Of a stretch of 8,854 nucleotides of DNA, positions 1 to 6,344 are shown one piece after another; position 1 is the stretch's first letter, and each line of letters opens with the position of its first letter. The position numbers and the translations under genes were made by a program. Source of the DNA: Kiritimatiellales bacterium (GTDB taxonomy: Bacteria > Verrucomicrobiota > Kiritimatiellia > Kiritimatiellales > Pontiellaceae); assembly GCA_013042165.1 (NCBI GenBank), contig JABDQT010000045.1, positions 1 through 8,854 on the forward strand, given 5' to 3'. Under the pieces are notes generated by a model. The model was not told where the DNA came from. It ran no database searches and saw nothing but the letters and a program-made list of their open reading frames with translations.

Positions 1-983
1 CGCTCGCACTCGTTGAATCGCTTCAGACCCGCTTTGTCCAATCGCTGGAAAAGCTCGACGGCGGAACCTTTCAGCCGGTGAAGTGGTTTCGCGACGAAGG
101 TCGGCATGGTGGCGGAGAGCGCTATGGCGCGGAAGACACCATCTTGTTCGGCCGTGCATCCGTGAATGTTTCGCAGGTGCACTATGAAGACATACCGGGG
201 CGCGGCCTCGCATCGGCCTCGGCGCTCTCGGCCATTGTCCATCCCGCGCACCCTCGTGCGCCTTCGGTGCACATCCATATCAGCTGGACCGAGCGGAAGG
301 ATGGAGCGGGATATTGGCGTATCATGGCCGACCTGAATCCCTCCCTTCCGAATGACGCCGACAAGAAATCTTTCAGCGAAGCGCTGCAGCAGGCTGCTCC
401 GCAGCAGTTTGAAGAAGCATCCGGGCAGGGCGATCGCTATTTCTATATTCCCGTCCTGGAGCGTCATCGCGGCGTCGTGCATTTCTATCTGGAAAATCAT
501 AACAGCGGCAACTTTGCGCAGGATCTCTCCTTCGCGCGCAGCGTCGGAGAAACGGCCATCGACACGTATGTTCGCATATTGGAACAATCGACTCACGATT
601 TGCGGGAACCTGCGGAGGAGGAGCTCACGGCCCAGCTGGCGTATCATACACTCTACTTTTTCCAGGTGCTCACGCTCGACCGCGGAACCACCATGGGCCT
701 GCTCGTTCACGACCAGAACGACATCGGCATCCTCGGTTCGCTGCCGCCCCGTATCGAAAAGAACCTGCTGGCTTCGTGGCGTTCGCGCATGCCCGCGCCG
801 CAGGATCTGCTGCTTGATGACCTGCTCGGTGCGCTTCCCAGACAAAGGATTTGCGAGATCGACGATGCGATCAAGCAGAAGCTCGCGACGGCCGTCCGTG
901 CGCACTACCGTACATATCCCGAGGCCCTCGAGCTGCAGGCGTCGGGCAACTCCACTCCGCCGACACTCGAGAATCATCGCTAG
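1..983 (+). CDS. HemF-like coproporphyrinogen III oxidase family protein, 5' end cut by window
   Basis: The frame is open from base 3 to the TAG at 981-983 (326 visible codons), so the true start lies upstream; the GTG at 78 is internal because family-conserved sequence precedes it. HemF converts coproporphyrinogen III to protoporphyrinogen IX with O2 in the cytoplasm. Seen here: a LDG motif then F and W before a Gly-rich patch GGGERYG, then AxVNVSxVH, the core VHPAHPRAPSVHIHI, ADLNP (matching the DLTP of HemF), YFYI, and near the end LDRGTTMGL followed by GSLPPRIE, which match E. coli HemF recalled from memory. The usual HxH segment and the KHRxExRGxGGxFFDD signature are not recognisable: the corresponding stretch reads YFYIPVLERHRGVVHFYLE. 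About 50 residues extend beyond the usual C-terminus. Family membership is solid; catalytic activity is uncertain, so no gene symbol is given. Confidence 0.8.
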   Translation, partial: LALVESLQTRFVQSLEKLDGGTFQPVKWFRDEGRHGGGERYGAEDTILFGRASVNVSQVHYEDIPGRGLASASALSAIVHPAHPRAPSVHIHISWTERKDGAGYWRIMADLNPSLPNDADKKSFSEALQQAAPQQFEEASGQGDRYFYIPVLERHRGVVHFYLENHNSGNFAQDLSFARSVGETAIDTYVRILEQSTHDLREPAEEELTAQLAYHTLYFFQVLTLDRGTTMGLLVHDQNDIGILGSLPPRIEKNLLASWRSRMPAPQDLLLDDLLGALPRQRICEIDDAIKQKLATAVRAHYRTYPEALELQASGNSTPPTLENHR

Positions 984-1010
984 CATACTAAGCGCTTGAA
1001 CCGGTCTGGG

Positions 1011-1072
1011 TGTTTCAGCTCATAGAGCCGACGCTATACCAAAAGATGTTAGTTGGCTCTATGAGCCAAACA
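1011..1072. repeat. Long inverted repeat made of two dyad sites between the hemF-like gene and mscS
   Basis: The arms GCTCATAGAGCC (1018-1029) and GGCTCTATGAGC (1055-1066) are perfect 12-bp reverse complements. Three more inner pairs (one G-U) and an outer TGTTT (1011-1015) with AAACA (1068-1072) extend the stem to about 20 pairs around a 19-nt loop. Each arm is itself a dyad: GCTC-ATA-GAGC and GCTC-TAT-GAGC, centred 38 bp apart. No T-tract follows on either strand, so a simple intrinsic terminator is unlikely. It could be a pair of operators or a structured RNA element. Confidence 0.7.
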
Positions 1073-1111
1073 ACGCGAGGATGTTCCTGCCATATTTTCA
1101 TCCATTCGAAC

Positions 1112-1139
1112 TTGGCATTTCGGTCTGAAAATTTATCTT
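1112..1139 (+). promoter_or_regulatory. Candidate sigma-70-type promoter for mscS
   Basis: TTGGCA (1112-1117, five of six against TTGACA) and TATCTT (1134-1139, four of six against TATAAT) are separated by 16 bp. They lie about 30 bp before the mscS start and downstream of the twin dyads. Such matches are common by chance, and no transcript data are available. Confidence 0.3.
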
Positions 1140-1168
1140 CAACCCATCAAGTGAACGGAGATCCAATC

Positions 1169-2269
1169 ATGCTGGAAGAAACTGTCATTGCCGGGAATAC
1201 ATGGGGTCATATCCTGATCCTGCTGGGCTGGGTATTTGGAGCGCTATTGCTGGGCGCAGTTGTGAAGATATTGCTGGTCAATTTCGGCAAGTCCAAGCGC
1301 TTTGAGGAAAAGGAAATCCTGCAGGTAACCTTTCGGGCACTGGCGCGTCCGATTCCGTTTCTGTTTTTTGCCATCGGATTGAAGTGCGGGTTGAATGCAC
1401 TCGAGTTCGGCAAGGCGATTGACGCCATTATCGCGGACAGCCTGAGTGTGCTGTTTACGGTGGCGATCACCTTCTTTATTTATTCACTGGTTGATGTGCT
1501 GGACTATGCCATCACGCATTTCACCAAGAAAACCCACACCCGAATGGACGACATGATGGCGCCGATGGTTCGCAAAAGCCTGCGGATTACGATTGTCGTG
1601 CTGGCTCTGGTGCAGGTTGCGCAGATTTTGAGCGACAAGCCCATCACCTCGATCCTGACCGGTCTGGGCGTCGGCGGCTTGGCCGTTGCGCTGGCCGCGC
1701 AGGAGACGATCAAAAATTTCTTCGGTTCACTGGTGATTTTTGCCGACAAGCCGTTTGAGCTGGGAGAACGCGTCAAGGTCAACGGACACGACGGCGGGGT
1801 GGAGGAGGTCGGCTTTCGCTCCACCCGTATCCGGACGCTCGACGGCCATCTGGTGACCGTGCCCAACGGTGAGCTGGCCAATATGATGATCCAGAACATC
1901 GGCAAGCGCCCCTACATCAAACGGACCATGAATGTGACGATCACCTACGATACACCCCCGGATAAGGTGCAACAGGCGTTGGATATTCTGCGGGAGCTGC
2001 TCGATAACCACGAAGGCATGAACGCCGACTTTCCGCCGCGTGTTTTCTTCAACGAGTTCAACGACTGCTCGCTGAACATTTTGGCGATCTACTGGTACCA
2101 CCCGCCGGACTACTGGAAGTATCTCGAGCATTCCGAATGGCTGAACATGGAACTGCTCAAGCGCTACAACGAAGCGGGTATCGAATTCGCCTTCCCGACG
2201 CAGACGGTCTATCTGGCGAGTGATCCCTCGCGGGAGCTTAGGTTCGGGGCAAGCAGTCCATCCGTCTGA
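1169..2269 (+). CDS. MscS-family small-conductance mechanosensitive channel
   Basis: This 366-residue inner-membrane channel is expected to open under membrane tension and release solutes during hypo-osmotic shock. Hydrophobic segments lie at about 11-37, 58-75, 88-116 and 135-154, followed by the pore-lining helix at about 158-193 with the Gly/Ala-rich GLGVGGLAVALAAQE and then KNFFGS. The MscS beta domain follows (FADKPFELGERVKV, then TVPNGELANMMIQN), and the C-terminal alpha/beta domain ends at FAFPTQTVYL, where many MscS proteins stop. ATG 1169 was chosen because GGAG at 1157-1160 precedes it at good spacing and because residues upstream in the same frame look non-coding and cross the palindrome. 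Five membrane segments rather than the three of E. coli MscS place it among the medium-length homologues. The last 19 codons overlap the opposing protease gene, giving a non-canonical tail. The family is clear; the exact subtype is not. Confidence 0.95.
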   Translation: MLEETVIAGNTWGHILILLGWVFGALLLGAVVKILLVNFGKSKRFEEKEILQVTFRALARPIPFLFFAIGLKCGLNALEFGKAIDAIIADSLSVLFTVAITFFIYSLVDVLDYAITHFTKKTHTRMDDMMAPMVRKSLRITIVVLALVQVAQILSDKPITSILTGLGVGGLAVALAAQETIKNFFGSLVIFADKPFELGERVKVNGHDGGVEEVGFRSTRIRTLDGHLVTVPNGELANMMIQNIGKRPYIKRTMNVTITYDTPPDKVQQALDILRELLDNHEGMNADFPPRVFFNEFNDCSLNILAIYWYHPPDYWKYLEHSEWLNMELLKRYNEAGIEFAFPTQTVYLASDPSRELRFGASSPSV

Positions 2270-4353
2270 CCCATCTTTTTCAGATCGATCAGGTCGGAGA
2301 GGATGTTGAGTGATTCGTCGAGAATAATGTCGGGGGTCTCATCCTTCTCGTCGTCCTCCAGAAAGGTTCCGTTCTGGATGTCGTCGAGCTCCTTTTCGGC
2401 CTCGGCTTCGGCGAGACGGTCTTCGAGTGAAAGCGAGACCGTTTTGGTGTCGAAGCGTTCCTTGAGGCGGTTGCGCTTGTCGAGGTAGAACCGGAACTCC
2501 TCGTTTTCATCCAAGCGTTCCTTCGATTGATCCGAGAGCATGGGAATGAGCTGTTCGAGGCCGTTGTGCGTGCGGTACATCGCCGGGCGGACCGTATCCC
2601 AAGGCAAGGCATGCTCAAGCGAATCTTCGCCGATGTCCATCACATCGAGGTATGAGGGTATGATGATGTCCGGCGTGACACCCTTGAGCTGCGTGGAGCC
2701 GCCGTTTATGCGGTAAAAGCCGGCGGTCGTCAGTTTCAGCGAGCCCTTGCTGCCGCCCAATGGCATCAGGGTCTGAACGGTTCCCTTGCCGTGGGTCTGT
2801 TTGTCGCCGACGATGATGGCCCGTTTGTAGTCCTGCAGCGCCGCCGCAAGAATTTCCGAGGCCGATGCGCTGAGCCGGTTGACCAGCACGACCAAGGGTC
2901 CGTCATAGTTGATTTCGGGATCGGCATCCGGCAGCACCTGAATCCCCTGACGTTCCTTGACCTGCACGACCGGACCGGAGGAGATGAACAGACCGGCGGT
3001 CTCGATGGCCTCGACCAGCGATCCGCCGCCATTGTTTCGCAGGTCAAGCACGAGACCTTCCATGCCTTCGAGCATCAGGTCATAAATCAGCTGGCGCACA
3101 TCGGTTGAGGCGCGGCGTGCGTTCCGCTTGTCTTTGCCCGATGCGGTAAAGTCGGCATAAAAATCGGGCAGGCTGATGACGCCGAGCCGGCGTGTTTCGC
3201 CGCCTTCAAGCATCAGGGTTTTTATTTCGCTCTTGGCCGCCTGTTCTTCAAGTTTCACCTCGTCGCGCACGAGCGCAATCTTCTTGGTGCGTGTGCCGGA
3301 GAGATCGGCGGCGGGAATGATGGTCAGCACCACGGTCGAGTCCTTTTCGCCACGGATGAGCCGAACGGATTTGTACAGGGGCCAGTGCAGGATACTGACC
3401 GCTTCCTTGTTGCCTTCGCCAACGGCGATGATTTTGTCCCCGGCTTTCAGCCGTCCGTCCTTGTCGGCGGGACCACCGGGAATGATGCGCACAATCTTGG
3501 CGGTCCCGTCGTCGGGCCGCAGCATGGCGCCGATGCCGACCAGCGACAGCTTCATGTTGATATCAAAATCCTCGACGCTGCTGGGCGACATATAGTCGGA
3601 GTGCGGATCATAGACATGCGAAAAAGAGGTGAGGTAGCGCTGCAACAGCATTTCCTCGTCGAACGACTCCATGGTCAGTTTAAACTGGTTGTAGCGTTCC
3701 AGAATAAACTCTTCCGGCGAGAGGTTGGCCTCTTCGTCGATGGCTGCATCCGCAACCAGGTTTGTGGTGGCGGCCGACGCGGTCTCATTGGTAGCCGCCT
3801 GGGCGACCGCATTGGTTTCCGCTGTATCGTTGGCATACACCTGTTGCGATACGAGCCGGGAAATATATTCGTTTTTGAGTCGCTTGCGCCACAGGTCGTC
3901 CCATTCGGCTTCGTTCATCGGCCACGGCGCATCTTTTCGATCCCAGAGAAACTTTTCCTGCTTCTCGATATCGAATCCCTGCTCCAGTTTCTTTTCGGCA
4001 AACGCCATGCGGTCGTTAAGGCGCTCCATCAGCACATCAAAGACGTTTCGCGCAAAGGAGATGTCGCCTTTGCGCAGGGTTTTGTGAAGCAGCTGGGCAT
4101 TCTCGGAAAAGCGGTCGATATCGGACTGCAGAAAGTAGCTGCGGGACGGATCGAGCGAATCAATGAACAAGTTGAAGGCATTGCTGGCGACATGGCCGTC
4201 CATCGGCAGCTGGTTGAGGTGGAAGACCGGCAGGGAATACGCCACGGTCCGACTGATCTTCTTGACGTCGAGATCGCTTTTTCCCAGCTCGCCGCATCCG
4301 ATCAACGGAAGGGCCAGCAACGAGGCCATGAGTAAGGGTTTCATCACTTTCAT
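2209..4353 (-). CDS. prc: Tail-specific (C-terminal processing) protease, S41 family lipoprotein
   Basis: This 714-residue protein resembles E. coli Prc/Tsp (682 aa), a periplasmic serine protease that binds substrate C-termini through its PDZ domain and trims or degrades envelope proteins. The start region MKVMKPLLMASLLALPLIGC is a lipoprotein signal with lipobox LIGC, lipidated Cys20 and Gly at +2. Domains: the Tsp N-terminal domain to about 255, ending in DPHSDYMSP; PDZ at about 268-350; the S41 core with DLRNNGGG (437-444), SASASEI and GKGTVQ; and the Tsp C-terminal domain from about 565 (EHALPWD). By alignment with E. coli Ser430/Asp441/Lys455 the catalytic residues are Ser497, Asp508 and Lys523, all present. 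An Ala/Thr/Asn-rich linker occupies about 172-208. ATG 4351-4353 is preferred over an in-frame TTG at 4369-4371 because AGGA sits 6 nt before the ATG. The gene is divergent from pgi and convergent with mscS, overlapping it by 61 bp. Confidence 0.95.
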   Translation of the reverse strand: MKVMKPLLMASLLALPLIGCGELGKSDLDVKKISRTVAYSLPVFHLNQLPMDGHVASNAFNLFIDSLDPSRSYFLQSDIDRFSENAQLLHKTLRKGDISFARNVFDVLMERLNDRMAFAEKKLEQGFDIEKQEKFLWDRKDAPWPMNEAEWDDLWRKRLKNEYISRLVSQQVYANDTAETNAVAQAATNETASAATTNLVADAAIDEEANLSPEEFILERYNQFKLTMESFDEEMLLQRYLTSFSHVYDPHSDYMSPSSVEDFDINMKLSLVGIGAMLRPDDGTAKIVRIIPGGPADKDGRLKAGDKIIAVGEGNKEAVSILHWPLYKSVRLIRGEKDSTVVLTIIPAADLSGTRTKKIALVRDEVKLEEQAAKSEIKTLMLEGGETRRLGVISLPDFYADFTASGKDKRNARRASTDVRQLIYDLMLEGMEGLVLDLRNNGGGSLVEAIETAGLFISSGPVVQVKERQGIQVLPDADPEINYDGPLVVLVNRLSASASEILAAALQDYKRAIIVGDKQTHGKGTVQTLMPLGGSKGSLKLTTAGFYRINGGSTQLKGVTPDIIIPSYLDVMDIGEDSLEHALPWDTVRPAMYRTHNGLEQLIPMLSDQSKERLDENEEFRFYLDKRNRLKERFDTKTVSLSLEDRLAEAEAEKELDDIQNGTFLEDDEKDETPDIILDESLNILSDLIDLKKMGQTDGLLAPNLSSREGSLAR

Positions 4354-4380
4354 AAGATTCCTGCAGGTCAAAATTAAAGG

Positions 4381-4394
4381 AGGTAACCTTACCT
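4381..4394. promoter_or_regulatory. 14-bp palindrome, candidate operator upstream of prc
   Basis: AGGTAA (4381-4386) and TTACCT (4389-4394) are perfect inverted arms with a 2-bp centre. The site is 28 bp upstream of the prc ATG and downstream of the candidate -10. A 2-nt loop is too tight for a good RNA hairpin, so a protein-binding DNA site is the more natural reading. No known regulator site is recognised. Confidence 0.35.
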
Positions 4395-4425
4395 GACGAC
4401 CACTCTCAAAACAAGTCCGGTTTAG

Positions 4426-4454
4426 GTTATAGATTTCCCCGATTTTACTTTAAA
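4426..4454 (-). promoter_or_regulatory. Candidate sigma-70-type promoter for prc
   Basis: On the minus strand TTTAAA (4454-4449, four of six) and TATAAC (4431-4426, five of six) are separated by 17 bp, the optimal spacing. Transcription would begin near 4419 and give a leader of about 65 nt containing the palindrome at 4381-4394. I found no equally good promoter facing pgi on the plus strand. Confidence 0.4.
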
Positions 4455-4511
4455 CCCCTGTTGCAAAGCCTGTAGTTTCTCGCCTCGACCCATTTAACAG
4501 GAGTAGTTTCT

Positions 4512-6125
4512 ATGACAGCCAAGTTGACCGAACGTTCAGAATGGAAAGCTCTCGAAGCCCATTATTCGGGCATGAAAGATGTCCACCTGCGCGATCTTTT
4601 TTCCGATGCGGTCCGCGCGGGACAATTTACGCTCCAGGCCGAAGACCTGCTGCTCGACTATTCCAAGAACCGGATCTCTGCCGAAACCATGGAAAAGCTG
4701 ATGGCGCTGGCCGAGTCCGCTGATCTCCGGAAATGGATCGAGGCGATGTTTGCCGGCGATAAAATCAATGCGACCGAAGACCGGGCCGTGCTCCACGTGG
4801 CGCTGCGTTCCCCGAAAGACAGTGTGATCGAAGTCGATGGCGAAAACGTAATCCCGGCGGTGCATGCCGTGCTCGACCAGATGGCCGCTTTTTCCGACAG
4901 GATTCGCTCCGGTGCATGGAAGGGCTTCACTGGAAAGCGCATCAGGAACGTGGTCAATATCGGCATTGGCGGTTCCGATCTCGGTCCTGTGATGGCCTAT
5001 GAAGCACTCAAGTGCTATTCGCAACGCGATCTCAATATTCTGTTTGTTTCCAACGTCGACGGCACCCATATCGTCGAATCGCTTCAGGGGCTGGATGCGG
5101 AAGAAACCCTGTTCATTGTGGCGTCCAAAACCTTCACTACGCAGGAAACCATGACCAATGCGCACTCGGCGCGGACGTGGTGCCTGGAAGCCCTGAAGGA
5201 TGAAGCCGCCATTGCCAAACACTTCGTGGCACTCTCCACCAACGGCGAAGCGGTTTCCGGATTCGGAATCGATACCGCCAATATGTTTGAGTTTTGGGAC
5301 TGGGTCGGCGGGCGCTATTCGCTGACCTCTGCCATCGGCCTGCCGCTGATGATCGCCATCGGTCCGGATAACTTTCGCGAGCTGCTGGCCGGCTACCACA
5401 AAATGGACACCCATTTCCGCACCGCACCGCTGGCGGAAAACATGCCGGTGATCCTGGCGCTGCTCGGCATCTGGTATAACAACTTTTTCGGAGCCGAGAG
5501 CCAGGCGATCCTGCCATACGATCAGTATCTCTCCCGCTTCGCCGCCTACTTCCAGCAGGGCGACATGGAGTCGAACGGCAAATATATCACCCGTTCCGGC
5601 AACAAGGTGGAATGGCAGACCGGCCCGATCATCTGGGGCGAACCCGGCACCAACGGCCAGCACGCCTTCTACCAACTGATCCACCAGGGCACCAAGCTGA
5701 TCCCATGCGACTTTATCGGCTTCTGCAAGTCGCAGAACCCCATCGGCGACCACCACGTCAAACTGATGGCCAACTTCTTCGCGCAGACCGAAGCGCTGGC
5801 ATTCGGCAAGACCGCGGAATCACTCGAAGCCGAAGGGGTGCCTGCCGAGCTGATTGCGCACAAGACCTTCGAGGGCAATCGCCCGACCAACACAATCATG
5901 GCTGAAAAGCTGACACCGTCCGTGCTGGGCCAGCTCGTCGCGCTCTACGAGCACAAGATCTTCGTGCAGGGCATTATCTGGGATATCCACTCTTTTGACC
6001 AATGGGGCGTGCAGCTCGGCAAGATCCTCGCTTCCGAGATTCTTCCCGAACTCGAATCCGACAGCGCCCTTGCGCACGACGCCTCCACCAACGCGCTGAT
6101 CGAGTATTTTCGCAAAAATAAATAA
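4512..6125 (+). CDS. pgi: Glucose-6-phosphate isomerase
   Basis: This cytoplasmic enzyme interconverts glucose 6-phosphate and fructose 6-phosphate in glycolysis and gluconeogenesis. The 537 residues are close to E. coli Pgi (549). Both family signatures are seen: [14 protein letters not shown] (263-276) and [14 protein letters not shown] (491-504). The sugar-phosphate binding segments [11 protein letters not shown] (149-159) and [10 protein letters not shown] (204-213) are intact. By alignment with E. coli Glu355/His386/Lys514, the catalytic residues are Glu353 (in DMESNGK), His384 (in GTNGQHAFY) and Lys504. The ATG at 4512 follows AGGAG (4499-4503) at normal spacing. The gene is divergent from prc and runs co-directionally with lepA, 219 nt away, so a shared transcript is possible but not evident. 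It looks fully functional, with no truncation or frameshift. Confidence 0.98.
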   Translation: MTAKLTERSEWKALEAHYSGMKDVHLRDLFSDAVRAGQFTLQAEDLLLDYSKNRISAETMEKLMALAESADLRKWIEAMFAGDKINATEDRAVLHVALRSPKDSVIEVDGENVIPAVHAVLDQMAAFSDRIRSGAWKGFTGKRIRNVVNIGIGGSDLGPVMAYEALKCYSQRDLNILFVSNVDGTHIVESLQGLDAEETLFIVASKTFTTQETMTNAHSARTWCLEALKDEAAIAKHFVALSTNGEAVSGFGIDTANMFEFWDWVGGRYSLTSAIGLPLMIAIGPDNFRELLAGYHKMDTHFRTAPLAENMPVILALLGIWYNNFFGAESQAILPYDQYLSRFAAYFQQGDMESNGKYITRSGNKVEWQTGPIIWGEPGTNGQHAFYQLIHQGTKLIPCDFIGFCKSQNPIGDHHVKLMANFFAQTEALAFGKTAESLEAEGVPAELIAHKTFEGNRPTNTIMAEKLTPSVLGQLVALYEHKIFVQGIIWDIHSFDQWGVQLGKILASEILPELESDSALAHDASTNALIEYFRKNK

Positions 6126-6134
6126 GAGGGGTAG

Positions 6135-6186
6135 GGCGGCCTGTCCTCAGCCCGCCGATAAGCCGGACGCGTGGGGACACGCGTCC
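6135..6186. repeat. Two back-to-back palindromes after pgi
   Basis: Palindrome 1 (6135-6156) has arms GGCGG-C-CTG and CAG-C-CCGCC around a TCCT loop: eight pairs with one C-C mismatch, which a single base change would make perfect. Palindrome 2 (6165-6186) has perfect 9-bp arms GGACGCGTG and CACGCGTCC around a GGGA loop. They are 8 bp apart and start 10 bp after the pgi stop. No T-run follows. The layout resembles REP/BIME-type dispersed elements; a role in ending or protecting the pgi transcript is also possible. Confidence 0.7.
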
Positions 6187-6210
6187 CTGCCAATCCATTC
6201 CCCGTGCGGC

Positions 6211-6237
6211 GTTGTGTCCTTCGTGGCGAACAAACAA
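6211..6237. repeat. Possible degenerate dispersed intergenic repeat
   Basis: The stretch includes GTGTCCTTCGTGGCGAAC, a word type that I associate with intergenic repeats scattered in many environmental bacterial genomes. Only one copy is in this window, so repetitiveness cannot be shown here and the call rests on recognition alone. Confidence 0.25.
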
Positions 6238-6284
6238 TCCGAGCGGCTCAACCGCCTGTACGATGCTTGACCTTTACCAGGTGC

Positions 6285-6337
6285 TCGGGTAGCTTGTGCC
6301 CTCGTTTTTTGGGAAAAAATACCCGATGCAGGGCACA
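6285..6337 (+). promoter_or_regulatory. lepA leader with crossing stems that cover the ribosome binding site
   Basis: Stem 1 pairs TCGGGTA (6285-6291) with TACCCGA (6320-6326). Stem 2 pairs TGTGCCCT (6295-6302) with AGGGCACA (6330-6337). Both are perfect, and they interleave as an H-type pseudoknot. The only Shine-Dalgarno-like sequence before lepA, AGGG at 6330-6333, is inside stem 2, 11 nt before the ATG. The loop contains T6 and A6 runs. The pairings are seen in the sequence; regulation is inferred. Confidence 0.4.
6287..6310 (+). terminator. Weak terminator-like hairpin in the lepA leader
   Basis: GGGTA (6287-6291) can pair with TGCCC (6297-6301), five pairs including one G-U, around GCTTG, and a run of six T begins 3 nt later (6305-6310). 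The stem is short, so termination efficiency is doubtful. Its two arms are the same bases used by the two leader stems, so the structures exclude one another, as in attenuators. It could end pgi transcription or attenuate lepA. Confidence 0.3.
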
Positions 6338-6344
6338 CAGATTT

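Noticed and set aside
1010..1168. In-frame upstream extension of mscS starting at GTG 1010
   Set aside because: The extra 53 residues run through the palindrome, look unlike any MscS N-terminus and lack a ribosome binding site; ATG 1169 has GGAG upstream.
3385..4335. 316-codon open frame on the plus strand opposite prc
   Set aside because: It is a shadow of the prc coding strand with no recognisable motif.
4354..4371. TTG 4371-4369 as the start of prc
   Set aside because: The ATG at 4353 has AGGA at proper spacing and gives a standard lipoprotein signal peptide; the TTG adds six residues before it.
4376..4384. Near-perfect Shine-Dalgarno AAAGGAGGT on the plus strand
   Set aside because: No ATG, GTG or TTG follows within about 16 nt, and the region is the prc leader read on the opposite strand.
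4457..4501. CCTGTT (4457-4462) pairing with AACAGG over the pgi ribosome binding site
   Set aside because: Six base pairs across a 33-nt loop is within chance expectation; unlike the lepA case there is no competing structure.
4536..5756. 406-codon open frame on the minus strand inside pgi
   Set aside because: It lies antisense to a fully conserved gene; its composition (His, Gly and Arg rich) matches a codon-bias shadow and shows no domain.
6267..6295. Possible lepA promoter TTGACC-17 bp-TAGCTT
   Set aside because: The -10 matches only three of six positions, and the pair overlaps the leader stems; too weak to annotate.
6305..6319. T6-GGG-A6 as an intrinsic terminator on its own
   Set aside because: An A/T-only stem with a 3-nt loop is weak and lacks a GC-rich stem before a T-run; only the GGGTA/TGCCC hairpin plus T6 remains as a weak candidate.
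6171..6344. N-terminal extension of lepA from the GTG at 6171
   Set aside because: It crosses a palindrome and repeat-like DNA, and the conserved LepA N-terminus begins at ATG 6345.
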